Shown: positions 21,531-32,163, numbered from the stretch's first letter. The stretch is 64,000 bases of DNA from Doryteuthis pealeii (GCA_023376005.1 CM042145.1:62677371-62741370); one strand, 5' to 3'. Made by a program: numbers and translations. Notes: generated by a model from the sequence alone, not told the origin.

Positions 21531-22020
21531 GGTAATTTATGAGGAAGTGCGCCCCGGTCTCCTGCATCAAAAATTGCTGCCCGGTGACTATTAAAATAAC
21601 GACCCCAGCTATGGTGACTTGAAAGAAAACAACCAACTTAGGGCGTTAAATGTATTTTAGGGGGGGGGCTCTTTTTGTCGTAATTCTATCTATTTATCAA
21701 ACAAAGTAAAAAAAAAAAGAACAAATTGAGGTAGATAGATAGATAGATATTCATCTTCATATCTAAACAAGAATTACGACAAATTAAACATTAAGCAAGA
21801 ATTACGACAAATTTCTATAAATAAATATGAATTACGACAAATTACGATAAATAAATAAGAATTACGACAAAAAAGAGAAGCCCCCCCCCTAAAATACATT
21901 TAACGCCCTAAGTTGGTTGTTTTCTTTCAAGTAACACCACAGCTGGGGTCGTTATTTTGATAGTCACCAGGTAGCAATTTTTTAGGCAGGAGACCGGGAC
22001 GCACTTCCTCATAAATTACC
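21531..22020. mobile_element. Foldback transposon with 8-bp target duplication
   Basis: Ends GGTAATTTATGAGGAAGTGC and exact complement. Arms are about 170 bp, including the G/C run beside AAAATACATTTAACGCCC, with a spacer holding TAGA units and several AAGAATTACGACAAAT repeats. GAAATTGA lies immediately outside both ends (21523-21530 and 22021-22028): an 8-bp target-site duplication, typical of hAT superfamily elements. Host sequence on either side joins into a SINE B tail (…GTTTAAGAAATTGA / TTTTGTGTCACATCC). It encodes nothing. Confidence 0.85.
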
Positions 22021-22028
22021 GAAATTGA

Positions 22029-22425
22029 TTTTGTGTCACATCCTGCTCGCACAGAAGGGTTGGTAAATATATATATACTTGAAGAATACTTATGCAAAGC
22101 TGAAATTCAAACACATTGAGAAAGACTAGGAGAAATACTTGACTTCAAAAATGAATCCCATAAATGTATGATTTCATCACCATAAATCAAGGGTCACAAA
22201 TGTTTACAGTATTCAATCTCAATTCAACACTAATGCCCTTAAAAAGGCAGGAATCCTCGTCTTCTCCTCCAATAGTTAATAGTAGGACAGACCCAAGTTT
22301 TTGGCCTTGGTAAGGCAACCAGTGTAGAAGTAGAAAAACTCGGATTTGAAACCAGCTGTACACTGCTTAAAATGACCTTGTGTCACATCCTGCTTATGGC
22401 AGAGGGGTTGGGTAAATATATACAC
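22029..22425 (+). mobile_element. SINE B tail and a 5'-truncated SINE B
   Basis: 22029-22070 is the tail of the SINE interrupted by the foldback. 22215-22425 carries the body (CACTAATGCCCTTAAAAAGG, AGTAGGACAGAC, AAACCAGCTGTAC) and ends ACCTTGTGTCACATCC...GGGTTGGGTAAATAT. Confidence 0.75.
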
Positions 22426-22430
22426 ACTAT

Positions 22431-22690
22431 GGGCCGGTTTAGCTCAGTCGGTAGAGCGTACGCCTAGAAACCACCAGGTTCCTGGTACGATACCGGCCCT
22501 CACCAACTCAGCGTATGAGTAGCACAGGATTGTGTGCGGTAAAGTAAGGAACTGATGGTAGGTGTGACGCTCCACCTCAGGCGAAAAAACAATTTCCTTG
22601 GTCTAGCGCTAGTGAAAAGAGGATAGACTCCCTCGTTGTCTGGCTGATACCGACTTTAAGGTCCCCCAATCAACTTTACTTTTTTTACTT
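22431..22690 (+). mobile_element. SINE A, most complete copy
   Basis: The tRNA-like head keeps a perfect 7-bp acceptor stem (GGCCGGT at 22432 with ACCGGCC) and D-arm GCTCAGTCGGTAGAGC. The anticodon and T arms are degenerate, so it is a SINE and not a functional tRNA gene. The body contains CTAGCGCTAG and ends in a pyrimidine-rich TTTACT tail. Pol III internal promoter boxes are retained. Confidence 0.85.
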
Positions 22691-22699
22691 ACACTATCA

Positions 22700-23389
22700 G
22701 AAGCATGCCCACTAACTAATAGTTGATAGTAGGACAGACTCGATTCTTTGGCCTTAGCGGTCATTACATTTTGGTACGTGTAAAATCTATGGTAGACACG
22801 CATAACACTCTCGTCTTCATCATCTTATTTTTACGCATCATGCTCCGTCTTTTATTTTTATTTCATAAATTAGCATCGCCTGTTTATAAAAGAATTGGCC
22901 ATCTTCGACTGAGTTTCCATTTTTATCCTCAAACACCAAACTGAATCTAATCGTATTGTGTGCGACAGGCATTCCCCTTGTCACAATCAACCGATAATTT
23001 CCTAGAAACGTGACAAGAAGGAACCACAAAAACTATTACCATTCATTCAATTGCGTCTTTGTTGACGCCATCTTGTTAGCAAGGGGTTTCCGTAGCACCG
23101 TGACAGTGCGTAAGAAAGATGGACTCACGTACACCATTCGGATTATTTATGTATTTTTTTATTCAACAGAATATTCTAAATGAACATAGAACTCCACCCA
23201 AACAAACAAAACAAAACAAAAAAAAAAACAAATAAAACAATAAAATGAACTCAAAATAAACAAACAAATCGAAGAATAAATTAATCAGTGGCATGTTTTG
23301 GAGTTGCCAATTGCACATACACATATAACCATTTTTTCATGTAATAAATGTTTTTTTAAATCATTTTTTGGTTTGAATTTATATATCTA
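22700..23389. other. SINE B scrap, then unassigned sequence
   Basis: 22715-22770 resembles SINE B (AGTTGATAGTAGGACAGACTC). The rest holds no gene I can support. GACGCCATCTTGTT at 23065 is a YY1-like motif without other promoter features. Confidence 0.4.
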
Positions 23390-23950
23390 CTAGAAGCGGC
23401 TACCCAGCATCGCCTGGGTAGAGGCGGATAGAACCCGTTGTACTGATTTGTTTACTTTTAAGATTTATAAATTCTGGACATTCAATACTATTTCTATGTA
23501 TATTTTAACTTTTAAATATCATCAAAGATAAATTAAATCTTCATAATATTTGCGCAAGAAGCATGAACCAGTGATATTTAAAGTGTATATATATATATAT
23601 AAGTGTCGTCGGGGCGGCCTAATGTCAGTATCGGCCATACAGTGAGGGAGTCTATCCCCTTTTCCCTAGCGCTAGACCAAGGAGATTGTTTAGCGTCTGA
23701 GGTGGGGCGCCACACTTACCATCAGCTCCTTACTTTACCGCACAGATCCCTGTGCTACTCATACGCTGAGTTGGCGAGGTCGGGTATCGAACTAGGAACC
23801 TTGTGGTTTCTAGACCAAACGCTCTACCGACTGAGCTAACCCGGCCATATATATACTTTGGCGTTGCTTTATTTTCGTAGTTTCATCCGGACATACATAC
23901 ATATATATACATACACACGAACTGCCCTTCATATATGTATAGATAAGCAA
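23390..23950 (-). mobile_element. Helitron with an inserted SINE A
   Basis: The minus-strand 3' end has an 8-bp-arm hairpin (23400-23407 with 23414-23421), then CTAG (23390-23393) followed by T. The interior matches 7290-7640. It is interrupted at 23604-23846 by a SINE A and resumes at GCGTTGCTTTATTTTCGTAG. Non-autonomous. Confidence 0.75.
23604..23846 (-). mobile_element. SINE A inserted in a Helitron
   Basis: Minus-strand head GGCCGGGTTAGCTCAGTCGG through the CTAGCGCTAG landmark to GGCCGCCCCGACGAC. ATATATATA on both sides is compatible with a target duplication, but the sequence is low complexity. Confidence 0.85.
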
Positions 23951-24073
23951 TTTCTCCCTTTTATAATACATTTCTAATAATAATTTTCAAACTATATACA
24001 TTTCCAATATTTTCTGTATGATATATATAGATGACTTCTAATTACAATAGTTTTCGGAATTGCGTGATAATAG

Positions 24074-24466
24074 AAACAAATTCAGACCTCCCCCGAAAAA
24101 CAAATTACTTCTTCTCCACCTAAGAAGAGACACGACGATTTGCCCCCTAATCCTTGCTCTGGATGTGGATCCCTTCATTGGTACAGGGACTGCATGTACC
24201 GTAACAAGAAATGCCTAAATTGTGACCGTGTCGGACACAAGGCCTCTGACTGCAGGAAAAAGAAATCCGGAAGAAGCAGCATAAAAACGACAAAGTCAGT
24301 CGAGCAAGAGGGCCGTAACATAAGAAAATATGTACTGGTACAAATTTTAGGCGGAAACGTAAAACTCCAATTAGATTCTGGGTCGGACTTAACAATTATC
24401 AACGCTTATACTTGGAAAAATCTTGGTAAACCGACGATGTTAAGAACCAAAAAATATTGGTTGTAG
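24074..24466 (+). pseudogene. Gypsy-like gag/protease fragment
   Basis: An open frame of about 130 codons (no upstream ATG; bounded by TAG at 24071 and TAG at 24464). Two zinc knuckles: CSGCGSLHWYRDC (CX2CX3HX4C, unusual spacing) and CLNCDRVGHKASDC (canonical CX2CX4HX4C), as at the end of LTR-retrotransposon Gag. About 45 residues on, LQLDSGSDLTII carries the D-S-G of a retropepsin-type aspartic protease. Reverse transcriptase and LTRs are absent: at 24478 an unrelated LINE begins. It resembles the Gypsy superfamily; clade not assigned. The closing frame may be truncated rather than stopped naturally. Confidence 0.8.
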
Positions 24467-24477
24467 TAAAGATCAAC

Positions 24478-25060
24478 ATCATCAGCATGTCGCGCAAGTA
24501 GCACGGATATCTATGACAATCTCTCACCAACCGTCCCGACCATTCATTGTCCTCAAGAGGTCCTCTGTGCGGCATCAAATATCCGCATAAAGATAGTTAA
24601 TGTAAGTCTTTTTTCTGGACGTCCGGCACCGGCATATCCATGTGCTGTTTTCCATTGGAGAACGTCACTTATGAGTTCGCCCTACAGTGTCCAGTATATT
24701 TTGTTCGTCTCACTCGGATGGTTTATGGGAGGGGGCAATTGGCTGTTCAGCTGCTTCCTTGTGGTGTGTTGTCATCCACGATTTGTTTAAGATAGCAGGC
24801 ACCATTCTTGTGCACCTCCCATCTAGCCTATTCTCTAGGCATTTCGTTAGGATCCAAGTGGTACAGCCATAGAGTAGCACAGGTACAACTACGGCTGTGA
24901 GGATTGTCAATTTAACTTGTCAGTGGGATAACATTTCTATATGACTGATAATCTGTTATTAACAGACCATGCTTTCCCTATGCGTGTATTAACATCGCTT
25001 TCTGTGGATGAGATATTACTACCTAGGTAGCTGAATTGTTCTAGATATATATTGCTAATG
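24478..25060 (-). pseudogene. LINE F, 3' end of reverse transcriptase ORF
   Basis: On the minus strand: YLGSNISSTE-like start, WSVNNRLSVIWKC, then VVVPVLLYGCTTWILTKCLE, RMVPAILNKSW and a degraded tail to the (ATG)-type end near 24478. Non-LTR reverse transcriptases end their polymerase region with the LLYGxxTWTLT motif. There are frameshifts and stops, so it is a 5'-truncated dead copy. Confidence 0.85.
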
Positions 25061-25285
25061 TCATTCTTTTTAAAAGAACAAGATAAGTAAGGTGGATGAA
25101 ACCCATTTAAAATGTTAGCTTTCTTTTGAATTTTTGAATTTTAAATCTTCCATTTTTAAATTTTTTTTCTTCATATTTATTTCTCCATGCTTAAAAAACC
25201 CCAGTAATTTTATTTATCTTTTATATATTCTTAGTCAGCGGCAAAAAAACATTACCTCATATTTTACACTTGATTTATTTCATTT

Positions 25286-25515
25286 ATTGGACCATATGAC
25301 CTTTAGGCACCCCTTTTGCGAATTCGATTCATAAGAACATTTTCTTCATTTACACCGCCAAAATCTGGTTGTTTTCTAGGGGTTAGGGTTAGGGTTAGGG
25401 TTAGTTTTATTTAAAAAAAATCCTCTAAAAATCATCTGTTAAACAACCGGATTTTGGCAGTGTAAATGAAAAAAATGTCCTTATGTAACGAGATCACAAA
25501 AGTGGTGCCTAATAG
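25286..25515. mobile_element. Palindromic MITE with TTAGGG core, copy 2
   Basis: Left end GGACCATATGACCTTTAGGC; arms pair through TTCATTTACACCGCCAAAAT and CTGGTTGTTT. The core contains four clean TTAGGG units (25381-25402). The right terminus is eroded (TGCCTAATAGTTTGATTG). Confidence 0.85.
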
Positions 25516-25648
25516 TTTGATTGTAAAAATATACTACCAAACATCACCCGTGGAGAAAATTTTTGGGAAAAAAAAGATAATCGCACCAACCAAAAATAAT
25601 CTATTGGTACAATATTTGGCCAAAAGAAAAAAGAAAAAACAAAAACAA

Positions 25649-25880
25649 TTTATATATATATATATATATATATATATCCATACAAAACCGCCAGGAAACT
25701 AAAGCTAATAAGTAAAAATTGCTCAATACCTAAGCACAAACATTATTTTGTTTGTGCCTAGGTGGTAGGTTTGTATAAATGTGAGTTTGCTCCAAATCTC
25801 TTTGGTCGGATCTTAGCCCTGAAGAGCACTAAGCGAAACTTTTAGTAGGTTTATCTTTATTATCTTATATATATATATAT
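25649..25880 (+). repeat. Hammerhead module flanked by AT tracts
   Basis: (AT)n at 25649-25677 and 25868-25882. Inside are a 14-bp-arm hairpin (25728-25741 with 25750-25763, one mismatch) and, 50 nt later, the hammerhead at 25815-25851. No protein. Confidence 0.7.
25815..25851 (+). ncRNA. Hammerhead ribozyme candidate
   Basis: AGCC, CTGAAGA, GC with loop ACTAA closed by GC, GAAA, C with loop TTTTA closed by G, UA, then GGTT. Stem I pairs AGCC with GGTT (one G-U). Stem II is only two G-C pairs, but 10.1-11.1 is G-C as required. Stem III is A-U plus C-G. Predicted cleavage is after GUA at 25847. Not proven active. Confidence 0.6.
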
Positions 25881-25934
25881 ATAATAAATAAGTAACCCAC
25901 TGACACGTGTATCACCTCTCATCAGTGTGGTCAT

Positions 25935-26010
25935 ACATTAACAGCTACCCCTGGCCGGGTTGAAACTCGAATAAACTTTCGTTCGCCAAGCCTTTATACC
26001 CGTGCGGCTA
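25935..26010 (-). mobile_element. tRNA-like SINE head (family N)
   Basis: The minus strand has CTAGCCGCACGGGTATAAAG as a degraded A-box region and TCGAGTTTCAACCCGG as B box, then GGGGTAGCTG. A related copy is at 45840-45955. Confidence 0.5.
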
Positions 26011-26099
26011 GAGGCAGCTGTCAAATATAGAATATTTAATGGCTACATTTCTAAGCGGAAATGAATTCACTAGAGTTTGTAAACAAAGCGAGAGTTAGC

Positions 26100-26110
26100 T
26101 ATATATATAT

Positions 26111-26154
<44 letters not shown>

Positions 26155-26173
26155 CATGCCTTACCTCATATAT

Positions 26174-26257
<84 letters not shown>

Positions 26258-26370
26258 TTATAAAGGACATAGAAGATACCAGAGGATCTGAAATGCGTTG
26301 TTAATGCAAAATAATAAAAATATTTTGCGGACTTTTTTTTATAAAAATATTTAATTTTCTACACTTTATT

Positions 26371-26423
<53 letters not shown>

Positions 26424-26425
26424 CG
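26100..26425. repeat. AT and GT microsatellites
   Basis: TA runs at 26100-26146 and 26168-26216, (GT)n 26217-26255, and (AT)n 26376-26420. Confidence 0.95.
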
Positions 26426-26639
26426 ATATGTGTTCTGTCTGTATGCATCTACTGCAGACAGTCGATTGCAGCCAAGAAGTGAATGCCTGTCCTTTATTGT
26501 CCGCCATTATGGCGTCGACATTTGGTCACAGAGTGAACGGCAGTCAACCAAGACAATGCTGAAGGCTGAAGTCTTCAAATTCACATGAGCCAGGGTGCAT
26601 CCAGTACAATATTTAACTATCTCTTTTTTCTGTCTGTCT

Positions 26640-27076
26640 GGCGACAGGTTCTTTCTTTCTTTCTTTCTTTCTTTCTTTTTTTTCTTTCTTCTTTCTTTTT
26701 TCTTTCTTTCTTTCTTTTTATTGAACTAGAAAAAAAAAACCCGAGAAAAAAAAAAAACCAAACAAAAAACAAAACCCCCAAAAGTTTCTTTATTTTATTG
26801 TTTAAAATATTCATACTTTCTCATTAACTTTTTTCCTTTCTTTTTAGGGTTAAGCTACTTCGGGATTTTCTGTAATCTAATGCTATTTATACGTAAAATG
26901 CGATTCTAATGATATTATCTCTTGCGCGCTATTCTGCATTTGTACCATTAGAGTTAGTGTTAGTTTTAGACTTAGGTTCAGTCTACTTCAGGAGTTTCCG
27001 TTATCTAATGCTATTTATACGTAAAATGCGATTCTAATGATATTATCTCTGACGCGCTATTCTGCATTTGTACCAT
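26640..27076. repeat. (CTTT)n tract, then a 90-bp direct duplication
   Basis: 26649-26720 is CTTT-rich. 26857-26951 (CTACTTCGGGATTTTCTGTA … TTCTGCATTTGTACCAT) is repeated at 26988-27076 with about five differences, spacer about 36 bp. Function unknown. 27077-27590 is unassigned. Confidence 0.85.
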
Positions 27077-27596
27077 AAAAAAACTTGTATCATTGGATTT
27101 TTAAAACCAACCCAGATTCATTTTCTTTTTTTTTCTTTTGATTTTTTTTTTATAGATAGATGCACAATTGTACAAATGCTAATTTAAAAAAAAACTAGAC
27201 CTATATTTATGTAGGTAGATTAAAACCAGACACACATGCACAATCATACACTAGACAAGCAGGGAAAGATTTTAAAAAGAGAAAAAAATGCAGTATTATA
27301 GACAAAGTGACTAGGAATTATGACTGGTTAATAATTATACGACTGTTTTGTTTTGCGTCATAACTTCTTGTGTCTCTGGTTTCTTATATCAAATGCAACA
27401 TGAAATATGGTCGAAATACCTCATTAATTAATATGTCTTTCAGTGTCGCCTAGTCTTTCTTGTCTACTCTTAATTTCTATGCAGCATAATATTATCGTCA
27501 GAAAGCACCCGGTTGTTTCTGTCGGGGTAGGTACAAAAATGCACAAAAGCTGGTCACTAAGTTGATCAACATATTCGTGTGTTTTTGCGTCGGGCG

Positions 27597-28170
27597 TCCC
27601 ATCGAGGTGTAATGGTTAGCAGGCTAGTCTCGCAGATCCATTACTACCGTTTATAGCAAAGTCGATCCTCGTTGGATGCTCCATAGTTGCGACATTGTGT
27701 CGCATTTTACCCATGGTGAACGGGTCCCATAGCAAGCTAGTCACGCAGATCCATTACTACTGTAATAGCGGGTTAGATCCTCGCTGGATGCTCCATAGTT
27801 GCGACCTTGTGTCGCATTTTACCCATGGTGAACAGGTCCCATAGCAAGCTAGTCTCGCAGATCCATTACTACTGTAATAGCGGGTTAGATCCTCGCTGGA
27901 TGCTCCATAGTTGCGACCTTGTGTCGCATTTTACCCATGTGAACGGGTCCCATAGCAAGCTAGTCTCGCAGATCCATTACTACTGTAATAGCGGGTTAGA
28001 TCCTAGTTGGATGCTCCATAGTTGCGATCTTGTGTCGCATTTTACCCATGTGAACGGGTCCCATAGCAAGCTATTCCCGCAGATCCATTACTACTGTAAT
28101 AGCGAGTTAGATCCTCGTTGGATGCTCCATAGTTACGACCTTGTGTCACATTTTACCCACGGTGAACGGG
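27597..28170 (+). repeat. Tandem array of SINE C heads, unit 111-112 bp
   Basis: Five units start near 27597, 27725, 27837, 27948 and 28059. The first has the fullest tRNA-like head (GTGTAATGGTTAGCAGGCTA). The later ones have lost the A box and begin TCCCATAGCAAGCTAGT. All keep CGCAGATCCATTACTACTG, GGATGCTCCATAGTTGCGAC and GTCGCATTTTACCCAT. Spacing of 112, 111 and 111 bp points to unequal exchange of one SINE. A 123-codon frame across it is a by-product of the repeat. Confidence 0.9.
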
Positions 28171-28214
28171 TTGGGTAAATACCTATCCGTGTGTTTTGCG
28201 TGTAGATTTCACAC

Positions 28215-28495
28215 GGGGGAGCTGGTGTAGTGTAACGGTTATCATCGTAGGAAATGAAAATCGACGTACCGAGTTCAAATCCTGGACGAGTTTGTTTGCA
28301 TTTTACTTTCACAGTAATGCTTTTGTGGAAAGCATAAATCCTTTTCTTCCACCTCTAAGCTATTGGCAGATAGGGCGTACAGGTTAGCTTGGTACGGCAA
28401 CCAATCCAGGAAAAGGAAAATCAATTCAAACCAGCTGTACTCCGCTTAAAATTTGACTTTGTGCCACTTCCTGTTCGTAGCGAATAAATAAATGT
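28215..28495 (+). mobile_element. SINE B, near full length
   Basis: Head GGTGTAGTGTAACGGTTATC and B box GAGTTCAAATCCTGG; body TTTGCATTTTAC, GGCAACCAATCCAGG, AAACCAGCTGTACTCC; ends GACTTTGTGCCACTTCCTG and an AAATAAATA tail. Confidence 0.85.
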
Positions 28496-28514
28496 AAATA
28501 CATACACCTCTTCG

Positions 28515-28700
28515 TAGTAATTGGTTGGTTGGCTGGATTTTTATGGCATGTCAACCCTTGTTGGGTTATTTCACACCGAAGTCATTTTGTTCTTACTGAG
28601 TATTGAAATTTTCCTTTTCTAAACTCAATTTTTTTAAAAACATTGTTTTGAATTCATTTTTTCTATTTAACCTATAGATGAGACCCTAACAGGTACTACA
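28515..28700 (+). repeat. Family E repeat, 5' part
   Basis: TTATGGCATGTCAACCC, TTATTTCACACCGAAG and the AACCTATAGATGAGACCCT block, cut after AACAGGTACTAC. Confidence 0.8.
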
Positions 28701-28740
28701 CTATCAAGAATAAACTCATCTTTTATAATATTTTCTATTT

Positions 28741-28742
<2 letters not shown>

Positions 28743-28787
<45 letters not shown>

Positions 28788-28790
28788 TTA
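28743..28790. repeat. (CA)n(TA)n microsatellite
   Basis: CA units then TA units, ending beside the LINE tail at 28795. Confidence 0.95.
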
Positions 28791-28794
28791 TATC

Positions 28795-29365
28795 ATCATC
28801 ATTATGTCGCGCAAGTAGCACGGATATCCATGACAATCTCACGCCAACCCTCCCTATCATTCATTGCCCCCGGGAGCTCCTCTGTGCGGCATCCAGCATC
28901 CTCACATTATAGGTCATGGCTGGGCGGCCCACACTAGCACGCCCATGTCTTGGCTTCCACAGGAGTATGTCGCTTATGAGTTCTTCCTTGCTTCTCCAGC
29001 AGTTTCCCGCATGCCTAGTCCGTCTTACTCGTATGGTTTGGGAGATGGGAGAGGGGGGCAAGTGACCATACAGCTGCCTCCTTGTGGGATGCTGTTTAAG
29101 ACTGCACGCAGCATTCTTGTGCAGGTCCCATCTAGCTTATTTTCAAGGCGCTTCGTTAGGGTCCAGGTGGTGCATCCATACAGCAATAATGATATAACCA
29201 CAGCCTGGAAGAATTGTCGCTTCAGCTTGTCAGCGAGATCGGATTTCCATATGACTGATAATTTGTTTGTCGCCAACCATGCCTTTCCTATTCGTGTATT
29301 GATATCATTCTCTGTGGATGAGATATTACTACCTAGGTATGTGAATTCTTCTACTATCTTGATAT
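28795..29365 (-). pseudogene. LINE F, 3' end of reverse transcriptase ORF
   Basis: Minus strand: NKLSVIWKSDLADKLKRQFF, VVISLLLYGCTTWTLTKRLE and MLRAVLN, then, after a frame change near 29050, TIRVRRTRHAGNCWRSKEEL, ISDILLWKPRHGRASVGRPA. The 3' end is an (ATG)n tail (CATCATCAT on the plus strand at 28795). This is one of the best-preserved copies, but it is frameshifted and 5'-truncated. Confidence 0.85.
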
Positions 29366-29369
29366 ATAT

Positions 29370-29424
<55 letters not shown>

Positions 29425-29640
29425 AATTTCTCCCTTCGTGATATTCCTTTATTCTTTTAAAACCTCTATGTTCCAAGCCTTACCCCGGTTATACAGTATC
29501 CTGCTAAATTTATTGCTGACCATTGGATAGCAGCATCTATTGTTCAATGTGCTTCTTATGAAAATGTTACAACGGATATTTGTACATGTTAACCCTTATC
29601 TTTTTTATACTTGAGTGCCAGTAATATTTGACACTTTGAC
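29365..29640. other. AT microsatellite and unassigned sequence
   Basis: (AT)n at about 29365-29420. The rest to 29640 has no recognisable feature. Confidence 0.6.
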
Positions 29641-29744
29641 AGACCTGCCAAAATACATGCATACATACATACAGCCCTTCTTCACACACAACTACAATTC
29701 TCCCGTCTTTCGAAAGTCATCCAACTTCACTCAAACAACATTCT

Positions 29745-29853
29745 TTGCTTCTCAAGACCTGATGAAGGTTTCTAAAACCGAAACATTGTATAAATTCATT
29801 TTTTGGAATATTTCACGTTTTTCTATTTTCTATATATTGTCGGATTTAATTCC
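29745..29853 (+). repeat. Hammerhead-like module 5 with GTCGGATT signature
   Basis: CTGATGA (29759-29765), one A, stem GGTTT/CTA/AAACC, GAAA, C-ATT-G, UA (to 29790): all core motifs of a short-stem-III hammerhead, but with one extra base before stem II and no stem I pairing. The signature GTCGGATTTAATTCC follows at 29839-29853. No foldback arm is visible. Confidence 0.6.
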
Positions 29854-29884
29854 CTATTTACTCCCATACATGCATACGTATAGG

Positions 29885-30040
29885 AGGAGGCGATCGTTGT
29901 ATAATGGTTATCGTCTTAAGGAAATAGACTCGGGGACCCGAGGCTTTGCGCGTTTCACTTTGTGCTAATACCCTTGAAAAGGCGTGAATCCATCTACCTC
30001 AGAGGGTAAATAATAGACAGGGCTCCTAAGTATCGGTAGA
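29885..30040 (+). mobile_element. SINE B head and partial body
   Basis: GTTGTATAATGGTTATCGTC (A box), a degraded B box (GGGACCCGAGG), CGTTTCACTTTGTGCTAATA, CCTTGAAAAGGCGTGAATCC, then truncated. Confidence 0.75.
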
Positions 30041-30102
30041 AAAGAATTAAAAATCCAACAAAATGTAATCAGAAGTTAAGGAATAAAAGCGAAAAAAAAT
30101 AC

Positions 30103-30244
30103 AAACAACTTCATTCAATTAATATTTCGCCTCGTTGTATTTACAAAGATTCATCAGAATTTGATATATGTTTTAATAATATAAAATTCTGATGAATCTT
30201 CGTTAATACAACGAAGCGAAATATTAATTGAATGAAGTTGTTTG
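30103..30244. repeat. Foldback with hammerhead-like core
   Basis: Arms 30103-30155 and 30187-30244, near-perfect, spacer about 30 nt. The plus strand at 30189 reads CTGATGA, AT, stem CTTCGTT with loop AATAC and AACGAAG, C, GAAA, then T-ATTA-A, U. Stem II is a strong 7 bp, but the 10.1-11.1 pair is A/C and stem I is poor. It precedes a (CA)n(TA)n tract like the other modules. Confidence 0.65.
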
Positions 30245-30280
30245 TGTTTTATCCACTTTTTTCTACACCTTTTAATCACA

Positions 30281-30294
30281 CACACACACACACA

Positions 30295-30375
<81 letters not shown>

Positions 30376-30575
30376 ATTCCTGTGAAATACACGATACTGG
30401 AATGGCCTGAATCTATCTCAGCCTGTTTCGCTTTCTCTCTCTCTCCCTTTCTCTCTCCCCTTTCTCTCTCTGTCTCTCTCGTCTGTGTATCTCTCCCTCC
30501 CCCTCTCTCTCTTTCTCTCTCTTTCTCTCTCTTTTCTCTGTGTGTGTGTGTGTGTATGTACAGACATGAGTAAGA

Positions 30576-30646
<71 letters not shown>

Positions 30647-30660
30647 ATATATATTTGTAT
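30281..30660. repeat. Dense microsatellite cluster
   Basis: (CA)n, (TA)n 30299-30354, (GT)n, CT/CTCTTT tract 30430-30540, (GT)n, (CA)n 30580-30611, (TA)n to 30654. Repeated dipeptide frames here are artefacts. Confidence 0.95.
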
Positions 30661-30719
30661 TTTGTTTTTGAAGCCAATTTCAATAGGTTTTAAACATTCT
30701 TTCTGTGTTGATATTAAAT

Positions 30720-32030
30720 CCTTTGCAGTCAGAGAGACTTAACCCGACCGCCCACAGCTGTTTTTTCCAAAACAATAAAATCTCATGATCCTTTCTTTTC
30801 TGTTTTTCCTTTTTTTTCACTCTCATTGCGTGTCTGCTCCACTGAGGCTATTTAGTCAAAATCTCGTCAAGGTCTTTCGCTCCTTTTCAGATCCTTGCTT
30901 TATTTGACACGCAACCCAAAAAGAAAAGCTTTGTCGAAGCAAAAACAAAATCTCTACCTATCAGTATTGAGCGAGTGAGTGAGCGAGTGCATGGAGGTGT
31001 GCATCAATGCGCATGCGTGTGTGTGCATGTTGGTGTATCAGTATCATATGCGAGGGAATGTGCATATAACGTATATGTATATGTATACGAATATTAAATA
31101 AAAAGCAAAATATCTACAGTATTTTTCAAGTCTGTTATCATTGATCAAATGTAAGACCTCTTCCCCCTATCAAAAATTCACGTTTCATATTACTGTATTA
31201 AGAGCTTTAGAAACCTAACAGCCTCTTTTCTAAGGGATGTTTTGGTCCCCAATGAAGCATGAGTCACCTAGAATACATCATCGCAGAATAGTACACCGGT
31301 ATAATTTATTATACACAACCAACAATTAAGGAACCCATAAAACATGTAAATCTCTCAAAAACTTTTATTTCACTCCCAGCATACATGTTCTATGAGGAAA
31401 TTTCGACATACATACCACTACATATTTTGTATTCGTTCTATTTAGTTTTCTCAGGCAAGAACATATTGTTGTGAGGTTTTAAGGGGTCAAATAAGAACAA
31501 AACGACGGGTAACAAATATAGAAAAATGTATTAACAGAAAGTAGACAAATACAATAGAGAGATGTGGAAATTACGTCCGACGAACAGAGTTATTGGCACT
31601 CGCATTGTCTTACTCCTAAGCCACAATTATCCCTGTTATTTATAGTAACCTGTCGGAGCATTCCATTAGTCTTATAGGGTGTATCACCTATAACACATAT
31701 ATTGTCCAATAGAAAGCTGAGACTGTTATACATTCTATAACATAATTCTGCAACGAAAATAAAATGTATTAAGGTTTATTATCTAATAAAACTGCAGTCG
31801 CAATTTGCACATAAAAAATTAAATCGGCAATGTTTACAATATCTGGTTTACCTGTAAACCTTATTATTTAAAAAATTACAGATGAAAATAAATATACAAA
31901 TACATGTGGTATTTTATTACAGTAGATTAGGAGAGTTCAAATTCTTTGGTGGAATAAAATTCACACAGTATTAGAGAGTTAAGCTAAACGTGAATAACTC
32001 AAGTCTTGTTTCAAAAGGAAAGTTGGGCGT
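30720..32030. other. Longest apparently unique stretch
   Basis: About 1.3 kb without a recognised repeat, RNA or open frame above 60 codons. AT-rich, with no splice-bounded exon I can defend. 32025-32075 has a tRNA-like TTTGGCGCAATGGTGGTATA fragment. Confidence 0.4.
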
Positions 32031-32075
32031 TTGGCGCAATGGTGGTATAGCACATGACCCTAAGAACAGTTGTTG

Positions 32076-32082
<7 letters not shown>

Positions 32083-32158
<76 letters not shown>
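32083..32158. repeat. (GA)n microsatellite
   Basis: About 38 uninterrupted GA units. Confidence 0.98.

Positions 32159-32163
<5 letters not shown>

Noticed and set aside
22431..22502. Functional tRNA gene
   Set aside because: Acceptor and D arms look good, but the anticodon and T arms are broken and the SINE body follows directly; seven other copies exist in the window.
27597..28170. Regular direct repeats suggesting a CRISPR array
   Set aside because: The genome is animal-like, units are tandem without unique spacers, and the unit is a tRNA-derived SINE.
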